A stretch of 11,061 bases of DNA, taken from Pseudomonadota bacterium. GTDB taxonomy: Bacteria > Myxococcota_A > Bradymonadia > UBA4248. Under the pieces are notes generated by a model. The model saw only the letters and a list, made by a program, of their open reading frames with translations. It searched no databases and was not told the origin of the DNA. The DNA lies in the NCBI GenBank assembly GCA_009786045.1, contig WQTY01000034.1, forward strand, positions 1 through 11,061, written 5' to 3'. This document shows positions 6,109-11,061 of this stretch, in pieces (within the stretch, counting starts at the first letter, position 1; each line of letters begins with the position of its first letter). Both the position numbers and the translations under genes were made by a program.

Positions 6109-7303
6109 GCCAAGACGAGATGAGGTGGCGGATGCTGCTTGCCTGTCGCGCCATCCGCAGGCTTTGCCTGAGGATGGCGTGGCATCGTCCTATGCCTGCC
6201 GTCCTCTGATATGGCGAGACGTGACAGAAGAGGCATGGTCGAGCTATGCCTGGCAGTGGTCGCATCGCTTGTTGACGGCAGAAATGCTTGACGCGGCGAT
6301 AGCGCTGATGCCGCCGGAGCGAGAGGCGATCTTAGCCATGCGTGGCACATTTCCGGCGGTGGTTTCTCCCCATTATGCGTCGTTGATTCGGCAGGATTTG
6401 GGTGCGGCATGTCCGATTCGGCGTCAGGCGATTCCTTCGGTGCACGAACTGGAAAGGCACGAGGGCCTGTTGGATGATCCGCTTGGGGAGGCTCGCCATT
6501 CCTATGCGGCATGTGCGACGCGCCGTTATCCTGACAGGGCTCTGATTTATACGACGCATGCGTGTGCGATGCGCTGCCGCCATTGTACGCGGCGCACGAA
6601 AGTTGGCCGGGCGTGTGAGCCGGGCCTCAGTCAGATTCGCGCGACGCTGTCAGAAATCGGCGCGGATGCGCGTGTGCGGGATGTATTGGTTTCTGGCGGG
6701 GATCCATTGAGTTTGCCTAATGCGGTTTTGGGTGAGGTTCTGAAGACGCTTCGCGGGTTTTCGCATGTGGATGTGATTCGGCTGTGTACGCGCATGCCTT
6801 GTACGCTTCCGCAGCGTTTTGATGATCCTGAGCTGCTGGCAATTTTAAGAGAAACGGCGCCGATTTATGTCAGCGTGCAGTTTAACCATGATTTGGAGGC
6901 AAGTCTGGAGTCTGCGCGAGCGCTGAAGCTGTTGCGCGAAGCCGGGTGTATTCTGAGCAACCAGAGCGTCTTGCTTCGTGGCGTGAATGATGTGCCGGAA
7001 GTTTTTGAGCGGCTGTATCGCTGGCTTCTTCGGCACGGCTGCCGCCCATACTACCTGTTTCAGTGTGATGCCGCGCAGGGGACGCGCCATTTTATGACAC
7101 CGATATCGCGCGGGCTGGAGATCGTGGATTTTTTGCGCGGCCGGCTGTCGGGACTTGGCATGCCACACTATGTCATCGACTTGCCGGACGGCATGGGCAA
7201 GGTCGAGCTTTGCCCAGATTATGTCGTTGGCGGGGAACGCGGGGGCAAGGTGATGTTCAGGAATTGGTGCGGCGACGTGGTGGCGTACGACGATGGCGTT
7301 TAG
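6080..7303 (+). CDS. kamA: KamA-family radical SAM protein, lysine 2,3-aminomutase
   Basis: About 407 residues, close to clostridial lysine 2,3-aminomutase, which moves the alpha-amino group of L-lysine to carbon 3 (beta-lysine) using a [4Fe-4S] cluster, SAM and PLP. The N-terminus keeps the WSSYAWQWSHRL block of KamA. The cluster motif C162-x3-C166-x2-C169 is followed by TRR. DVLVSGGDPL, NQSVLLRGVND and YYLFQCD match the family. PLP lysine is K374 (GMGK). D330 and D367 sit where LAM has Asp293 and Asp330, the residues that bind the lysine side-chain amine; spacing D367-K374 is identical. That argues against glutamate 2,3-aminomutase. Full length argues against short EpmB. Starts possible at 6080 or 6092 (both inside mtnP) or 6023; 6080 is preferred but its ribosome site is weak. 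Neither acetyltransferase ablB nor EF-P genes are adjacent, so the use of beta-lysine is open. Confidence 0.93.
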   Translation: MSTLMAAEGKPRRDEVADAACLSRHPQALPEDGVASSYACRPLIWRDVTEEAWSSYAWQWSHRLLTAEMLDAAIALMPPEREAILAMRGTFPAVVSPHYASLIRQDLGAACPIRRQAIPSVHELERHEGLLDDPLGEARHSYAACATRRYPDRALIYTTHACAMRCRHCTRRTKVGRACEPGLSQIRATLSEIGADARVRDVLVSGGDPLSLPNAVLGEVLKTLRGFSHVDVIRLCTRMPCTLPQRFDDPELLAILRETAPIYVSVQFNHDLEASLESARALKLLREAGCILSNQSVLLRGVNDVPEVFERLYRWLLRHGCRPYYLFQCDAAQGTRHFMTPISRGLEIVDFLRGRLSGLGMPHYVIDLPDGMGKVELCPDYVVGGERGGKVMFRNWCGDVVAYDDGV

Positions 7304-7605
7304 GATAGTTTGATCTTGGGAAACCATGGCTGCGGCATTGCCTGTAGATGCTGTAAGGGGGTGAGCGTTGGCATGCTGTGTTTGTTCGCCCGCTATTGCT
7401 CGCCCGAGGGGCGACAATACGCGGGCGGGCGCAGCTATCTGCAGGGCAGATACGCCGCGCCTTCTTGTGGCCGTTCGGACGGGAGCTGAATTTTTGGCAG
7501 CGGCAGCCATGAGGCAGAGGGGGAATTCTTTGGGGGTTTTGCGCAGATGTGTTAGAACTCGTGGCGTTTGGGACTTTTGAATGGGAATAGCCTGCGGAGA
7601 ATGAC
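7304..7605. other. 302-base intergenic region between kamA and the FHA gene
   Basis: No credible gene on either strand: short open frames at 7368-7580 (plus) and on the minus strand lack ribosome sites and family likeness. The region holds a strong double stem-loop (7387-7461, separate entry). A promoter for the FHA gene is expected in the last 130 bases, but no clear -35/-10 pair could be chosen. No T-rich terminator for kamA was found. Confidence 0.6.
7387..7461 (+). ncRNA. Two abutting stem-loops, possible structured RNA or palindromic repeat
   Basis: Stem-loop 1 (7387-7427) has 18 pairs in three blocks: 7387-7393 with 7421-7427, 7394-7398 with 7415-7419, and 7400-7405 with 7409-7414. It has single-base bulges at 7399 and 7420 and loop gag. 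Stem-loop 2 (7428-7461) has 7428-7432 with 7457-7461, then 34-35 with 54-55, then tatctgc (7436-7442) with gcagata (7446-7452), loop agg. There is no space between the two and no U-tract after them, so an ordinary terminator is unlikely. It could be a 5' leader element of the FHA mRNA, a kamA 3' stabiliser, a small RNA, or a repeat palindrome. Strand is assigned from flanking genes only. Confidence 0.45.
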
Positions 7606-10239
7606 GTGGCGAGAGTCATCTATCGAGACGATAATTATCAGACGGTTTATGTGGATGTGAATGTCCAGAATCCGGAGGTGACGGTTGGCAGAAATGCCGG
7701 CAATGCCATTGTCATCCCTGCAAAGTCACTTTCTCGCTATCACGCCAAGATTGTTTTTCAGAATGGGCGTTATTTTCTTATTGATTTGAAGAGCTCGAAT
7801 GGGAGCTATGTCAATGGCGCCCGTGTGACACAGCAGGAGATTCGTCCGGGCGACAAGCTGGCCTTTGGTGAGGTCGGTGTAGAGTTTACAGAGGCACCGG
7901 CATCAGGCGCGGGGGCGATGGCAGGGCCAGTGGCTGCTGGAGCGATGGGTCCTGGGCCGATGAATGTGGGTCCATTGGGGCCGGGGCCGATGGGGGCAGG
8001 ACCGATGCCGGGGGCGATGGGCCCTGGCAAACCGGCGGGTTTTCCTGGCGCAGATGGTCAGGGGATGGGCGGTCCAAAGCTTGCCGGGCCAAAGCTTCAG
8101 ATGTTTAATCCAGGCCTTCCGATGGGAGGTGCATCGTCAGATCCCCGCAATATCAACGTGCGCCCGATATCGAATCCAGGCAACTATCGCCCGACAATGC
8201 CCAACCAGCCATCGTTCGATCAGGATATGGAGCTGATGTTGCAACAGCAACAGCAGCGCTTGAATGCGCAGCCAGGCAGTGCGCCTTCCCAGGTTCCGGC
8301 GTCGCAGGGGATGGGCGAAGGGCAGCAGATGGGGATGGACCCCTCACTTGCACCTCGGACATTTGATCCTTCCACCATGGGTTATGCGCCGGGCATGATG
8401 GGTACGGGGATGGGCATGGATCCTCACCAGGCACCTGAACGCCGCGTGACATCATCTGCCTCAATGGCGCCTGCGCCCAGTCTGGGTGGCGGCATGGATC
8501 CCTCGCTTGCGCCCCGGACGTTTGATCCGGCGGCGATGGCGCCTGCGCCTAGTCTGGGTGGCGGCATGGATCCTGCGCTTGCACCCCGGACGTTTGAGCC
8601 CGACACGATGGGCTATGGTCCGGGTGGTGTGGGTGCCGGGATGGGGCTTGCGGATCCTTACCAGGCACCGATGCCTTCTGGTCGCACGGCCCCGCCTGCA
8701 CCTGGTTTTGGCGGCATGGATCCCGCGTTTGCGCCCCGAACGTTTGATGTGAATACGATGGGTTATGGGGGTGGTGTTGGGGCAGTTCAGCCGATGGCAT
8801 GGCATGATCAGGGATTGAGGCAGCATTCTGCATCGTGGCCGGATGCACCTGAGGGAGGCGTGTTTGGTCATGCCGAGCCAGGTGGGGAACATGAAAAAAC
8901 GGGGTTAGGGGCTTATCCAGAGGTGCCAGAAGAAGAGGCTTTCCAGGCCGGGAGTGGGCTGTCTCAGGAGGCGAATCAGAGTGGTGATGGGGCGCAGGGG
9001 GCGGTGTCGGACTATTCAGACATTCGATCTTCTGAGGTTGAACTTGAGCGACAAGCGGATTTATATGCTTCACGCCAGCGAACGAGAATTGGCCGTGAAC
9101 AGTCCGGGGCTCTGAGCAGTATGGCAAACCGTCGGCTTGCGCCGAGAGCGGGCCAGGCAAGCAGTGAGGTGGCAGCGCCTCGTGTGTCTCAGGATGCATC
9201 GACAACCAGTGGCATACTGCCGGCGAGGGCAACGAGAGGCAGGGAGCGTCATAGAGGGGGGTATGCGCCGCAGGCAGCACGCGTGTCGATGGTGGGACAG
9301 GGCAGTACCGACGGGGCGAGCATTTCTGACGAAAACCTCGCGCAGGAAATCTCTGATTTGGATGTGATGTCCCTGGGGAGTGCAGAACAGGCACCACTCG
9401 CTGTCGAAGAGATGTCTTTGTCCTCGGAGACAAGGGCGTCGAGCTCGCTGTCCATTCGAGTGGGTGCAGAATTGGCCGATGGGATGGCGGAGGCCCCGGA
9501 TGATTTTCTTCCGAATGTGTCGGGGGAGCCGAAGTCCGAGATCCTCACGTGTGGAGATCTTTTGTTTTTGGAGGAGGGACGGGGAAGCTGCCAATCGTCG
9601 GAAGATGGGGCATCGGCATCTGTGAGTTTTGATAATGGTCAGCCGGGTGAGGCCGGGGGAGGATACGAAGGGGAACGGCTTCGAGCTGTCAACGCCGAAC
9701 AGGCGGAGGTTCTCAACACCTATCGGCAGTTATCGGCACAGTTGTCGGAACAGAACGACGCGCTGTCTGCAAAGCTTGAACTTAAGCGTGCAGAGATCGA
9801 GGCTTTGCGCCAGCATGAGAAGGAGAATGACGGGCTGAGGCAAAGCATTGTTCAGCTTGAGGAGGGGGAGGCTTTGCTGCGTGAGCAACTTGCCCAAACC
9901 CAGTCTCGCGAAGCCTCACTCAGGCAGGAACTGGACGAGGCACACAGGCAGCTTGCCGAGTATCAGAGTGAAGCTGAGCAGGCACAGCGCCGTATTGATG
10001 AGGCAGAAGCCCAGTGTCACGCCCTTGGCCTGGAGGTAAACCATTTGAAGGATCGCAATAACGATCCCTTTGTGGTGTTGTGGCGCGAACGTTTTGGTGC
10101 GCTTGAACGCTATGCAGCATCGCTTGAATGTGCTACACACCAGCTTGACCTTGAAAGCATCGATCCGAAAGCCTTAGAAAACGTACGTTCAATGCGCGAA
10201 GTGATTGCGTTTTGTGCGACGTCGCTAAGTCAGGATTGA
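7606..10239 (+). CDS. FHA-domain protein with long repeat-rich linker and C-terminal coiled coil
   Basis: An 877-residue cytoplasmic-type protein (no signal peptide). Residues about 5-95 are a good forkhead-associated domain: GR at 28-29, SLSRYH at 41-46, SSNG at 63-66 and NG at 70-71. FHA domains bind phosphothreonine peptides, so it probably docks to a target of a Ser/Thr kinase. Residues about 100-165 are Gly/Pro/Met-rich (GPM-type repeats). Residues about 244-400 hold four copies of a MDPxxAPRTFD unit (see repeat entry). Residues about 400-690 are polar low-complexity sequence. Residues about 696-815 are an uninterrupted Glu/Gln/Leu-rich coiled coil (QLSAQLSEQNDALSAKLE and on). The last 60 residues are a conserved-looking helical tail (LWRERFGALERYAASLE). 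The start is GTG at 7606, six bases after GGAGA (7595-7599); the ATG at 7601 is out of frame. FHA proteins regulate secretion systems, cell division or signalling; which applies here is not shown. Confidence 0.9.
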   Translation: MARVIYRDDNYQTVYVDVNVQNPEVTVGRNAGNAIVIPAKSLSRYHAKIVFQNGRYFLIDLKSSNGSYVNGARVTQQEIRPGDKLAFGEVGVEFTEAPASGAGAMAGPVAAGAMGPGPMNVGPLGPGPMGAGPMPGAMGPGKPAGFPGADGQGMGGPKLAGPKLQMFNPGLPMGGASSDPRNINVRPISNPGNYRPTMPNQPSFDQDMELMLQQQQQRLNAQPGSAPSQVPASQGMGEGQQMGMDPSLAPRTFDPSTMGYAPGMMGTGMGMDPHQAPERRVTSSASMAPAPSLGGGMDPSLAPRTFDPAAMAPAPSLGGGMDPALAPRTFEPDTMGYGPGGVGAGMGLADPYQAPMPSGRTAPPAPGFGGMDPAFAPRTFDVNTMGYGGGVGAVQPMAWHDQGLRQHSASWPDAPEGGVFGHAEPGGEHEKTGLGAYPEVPEEEAFQAGSGLSQEANQSGDGAQGAVSDYSDIRSSEVELERQADLYASRQRTRIGREQSGALSSMANRRLAPRAGQASSEVAAPRVSQDASTTSGILPARATRGRERHRGGYAPQAARVSMVGQGSTDGASISDENLAQEISDLDVMSLGSAEQAPLAVEEMSLSSETRASSSLSIRVGAELADGMAEAPDDFLPNVSGEPKSEILTCGDLLFLEEGRGSCQSSEDGASASVSFDNGQPGEAGGGYEGERLRAVNAEQAEVLNTYRQLSAQLSEQNDALSAKLELKRAEIEALRQHEKENDGLRQSIVQLEEGEALLREQLAQTQSREASLRQELDEAHRQLAEYQSEAEQAQRRIDEAEAQCHALGLEVNHLKDRNNDPFVVLWRERFGALERYAASLECATHQLDLESIDPKALENVRSMREVIAFCATSLSQD
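8335..8790 (+). repeat. Imperfect coding repeats in the FHA protein linker
   Basis: Four copies of MDPxxAPRTF(D/E)P begin at residues 244, 297, 321 and 371 of the FHA protein. Copies 1 and 3 are long (53 and 50 residues) and continue with xTMGYxPG, GMG, DPxQAP and a Gly-rich end. Copy 2 is only 24 residues, lacking that middle part; copy 4 decays. At DNA level, 8464-8535 and 8536-8607 are a 72-base in-frame tandem duplication with only a few differences. This shows growth by unit duplication and internal deletion. Confidence 0.88.
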
Positions 10240-10326
10240 TAAAGAGGCAGTTTTTGTTGTGCGCACATCGGCCCAGGGGCCGCGGATAGCGTGCAGCGGC
10301 TAAAAAATGGCGTTAACGACCTGTAG

Positions 10327-10335
10327 AGGGAGGAG
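10327..10335 (+). promoter_or_regulatory. Ribosome binding site that decides the superoxide reductase start
   Basis: AGGGAGGAG is two bases from an in-frame TTG (10338) and eight bases from the ATG at 10344. The ATG is therefore the better start, and it gives the usual short N-terminus before the first Cys pair. Confidence 0.7.
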
Positions 10336-10343
10336 ATTTGGCT

Positions 10344-10730
10344 ATGCAGTTTTATCATTGTGAGGTCTGTGACAATCTTGCGGGCATGATTCACGATTCT
10401 GGTGTCGTGCCTGTTTGCTGCGATGAGGTGATGAAGTCACTTGTTGCGAATACGGTCGATGCGAGTCATGAGAAGCATTTGCCGGTGGTAACGATCTCGA
10501 GTGACGAACGAGAGACGCGCGTGTTGGTTCAGGTTGGCAGCGTGCCGCACCCCATGACCAAGGAGCATCTCATTGAGTGGATATTTATCGAGACGAACAA
10601 GGGCAGACATCGCCGCGCGTTGGTGGCGGATGATGCGCCGACGGCGAGTTTCCTGCTTATTCAGGGTGAATTGCCGACAGCCGTCTATGCGTATTGCAAT
10701 CTGCACGGGCTTTGGAAGACGGCGCTGTAA
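10344..10730 (+). CDS. dfx: Desulfoferrodoxin, two-iron superoxide reductase
   Basis: A 128-residue cytoplasmic enzyme that reduces superoxide to hydrogen peroxide without releasing oxygen, used by anaerobes and microaerophiles. The N-terminal desulforedoxin domain has all four Cys ligands of the rubredoxin-like iron (C6, C9, C25, C26). The catalytic domain has the full His4-Cys site: H45 in EKHLPVV, H69 in VPHPM, H75 in KEHLIEWI, C118 and H121 in CNLHGLWK. The active-site Glu-Lys pair (E43-K44) is kept. It is therefore the complete two-iron type, not neelaredoxin. It lies 104 bases after the FHA gene with its own strong ribosome site and is probably transcribed separately. No rubredoxin (usual electron donor), rubrerythrin or catalase gene is in the window. 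Confidence 0.96.
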   Translation: MQFYHCEVCDNLAGMIHDSGVVPVCCDEVMKSLVANTVDASHEKHLPVVTISSDERETRVLVQVGSVPHPMTKEHLIEWIFIETNKGRHRRALVADDAPTASFLLIQGELPTAVYAYCNLHGLWKTAL

Positions 10731-10866
10731 TTGCGTTTTTAACAGGGGGCAGAAGATGTTCTGCCACTATATGTCTTACCCATAAGCGGAGAACTGGTTC
10801 CAAAGAAATGAAAAGCCTTCAAAGAGGCAATCATTTTCATCCAGAGGCAGCAATTTTTGCCCCAAA

Positions 10867-10919
10867 GCGATACGCAGTATCGCAGGGGGTGTGGGGGAAC
10901 AAGTTCCCCCACAAAAAAA
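10867..10919 (+). repeat. Paired-hairpin intergenic repeat, copy 2
   Basis: Hairpin 1 is gcgatac/gca/gtatcgc (10867-10883). The link is A-GGGGG-T. Hairpin 2 has arms gtgggggaac (10891-10900) and gttcccccac (10903-10912), with loop aa. The tail is seven A (10913-10919). Compared with 5146-5201, hairpin 1 differs by two paired changes that keep both base pairs plus one loop base, and hairpin 2 differs only in its loop. Upstream, both copies are preceded by a TTTTGCCC word. Confidence 0.87.
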
Positions 10920-10922
10920 TCT

Positions 10923-10948
10923 GTAGGGGCGACCGTCCCGGTCGCCCG
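10923..10948 (+). repeat. REP-like palindrome with GTAG foot
   Basis: GTAG (10923-10926) is directly followed by a perfect 8-bp stem, gggcgacc (10927-10934) with ggtcgccc (10940-10947), loop gtccc, then G. Further short hairpins abut it: gcgac/gca/gtcgc (10951-10963) and gcgggg/tgt/ccccgc (10976-10990). Confidence 0.7.
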
Positions 10949-11006
10949 CTGCGACGCAGTCGCCGACGGGGCGTTGCGGGGTGTCCCCGCACAGGGGGTA
11001 GCCGCG

Positions 11007-11048
11007 TATCGGCACGTAGGGGCGCGCAGTGCGCGTCCGGTGCCGATA
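11007..11048 (+). repeat. Nested palindrome containing a REP-like GTAG stem
   Basis: The outer stem tatcggcac (11007-11015) pairs with gtgccgata (11040-11048) perfectly over nine pairs. Inside, GTAG (11016-11019) is followed by an 8-pair stem with one G-U (11020-11027 with 11031-11038, loop agt). The right outer arm overlaps the 18-base word cgatagcggcgcaggggg (11044-11061) shared with 72-89, so another GCAGGGGG element probably starts here and continues past the window. Confidence 0.7.
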
Positions 11049-11061
11049 GCGGCGCAGGGGG

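Larger units (their letters stand above)
10731..11061. other. Gene-free, repeat-rich tail of the window
   Basis: No credible gene in 331 bases. A hairpin without U-tract follows the superoxide reductase gene (ggcagaa 10748-10754 with ttctgcc 10759-10765, loop gatg). Next is an imperfect A/T-rich hairpin (atgaaaa 10808-10814 with ttttcat further on). From 10867 there is a near-continuous array of palindromes, listed separately, that runs out of the window. Confidence 0.7.

Noticed and set aside
7368..7580. 70-codon plus-strand open frame between kamA and the FHA gene
   Set aside because: No ribosome site, Arg/Ala/Cys-rich product, and it runs through the double stem-loop.
8549..9433. 294-codon minus-strand open frame
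   Set aside because: Antisense of the low-complexity linker of the FHA gene; the product is Pro/His/Arg-rich with no recognisable fold.
10269..10282. GC-rich hairpin cggcc/cagg/ggccg after the FHA gene as terminator
   Set aside because: Only five pairs and no T-run after it; not enough to call a terminator.
10748..10765. Hairpin after the superoxide reductase gene as intrinsic terminator
   Set aside because: Seven good pairs but followed by actatatgtc rather than a T-run; kept only as a note in the region entry.
10776..11015. Minus-strand 79-codon open frame, with a look-alike at 5136-5348 (shared SPTPPAxLRIA)
   Set aside because: The shared peptide is only the translation of the paired-hairpin DNA repeat; no ribosome site or other support.
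10867..11061. CRISPR array
   Set aside because: Repeat units here are palindromes of differing sequence and spacing, with no regular spacers and no cas genes.

Overview
The window (11,061 bases, moderately GC-rich) looks like ordinary chromosome of a Gram-negative, probably anaerobic or microaerophilic bacterium. Gram-negative is suggested by a lipobox lipoprotein and a signal-peptide protein with a periplasmic-type architecture. A low-oxygen life is suggested by a two-iron superoxide reductase (desulfoferrodoxin) and a lysine 2,3-aminomutase-type radical SAM enzyme. The PEGA/TPR-like envelope protein, the acidic Cys-rich lipoprotein and the very long FHA protein with a low-complexity linker resemble gene content of Myxococcota, Bradymonadota or other former Deltaproteobacteria. 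That placement is inference; no marker gene here settles it.

Layout. 1-185: GC-rich palindromic repeats, no gene. 186-920 (minus): metallophosphoesterase. 921-1129: divergent intergenic region. 1130-2137: signal-peptide TPR/PEGA-like protein. 2367-3224: VgrG / phage gpV-like spike protein, closed by a clear terminator (3245-3272). 3309-3460: a complete tRNA-Pro(GGG) unit with promoter, tRNA and terminator. 3593-4180: unknown acidic lipoprotein, followed by a terminator (4211-4251). 4262-5011: DUF364-family protein whose start codon lies only 10 nt beyond that terminator. 5012-5226: intergenic region with a paired-hairpin repeat. 5227-7303: an overlapping two-gene unit, MTA phosphorylase (mtnP) and lysine 2,3-aminomutase-like kamA. 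7304-7605: intergenic region with two strong abutting stem-loops. 7606-10239: giant FHA protein with imperfect internal repeats and a coiled coil. 10344-10730: superoxide reductase. 10731-11061: no gene, but a dense array of palindromic repeats, including a second copy of the paired-hairpin element.

How the genes work together. The only tight operon visible is mtnP-kamA (overlapping reading frames). Both deal with S-adenosylmethionine chemistry: KamA uses SAM to make the 5'-deoxyadenosyl radical, and MtnP recycles the SAM-derived nucleoside methylthioadenosine. The other genes look like single transcription units. The spike gene stands alone, without sheath, tube or baseplate genes in the window.

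The least explained material is non-coding. (i) Two copies of a two-hairpin element 5.7 kb apart differ in their first stem by two compensatory base-pair changes. (ii) Several palindromes carry GTAG at the 5' foot, as REP elements do. (iii) There is a double stem-loop between kamA and the FHA gene. I found no convincing complete new defence or secretion system.
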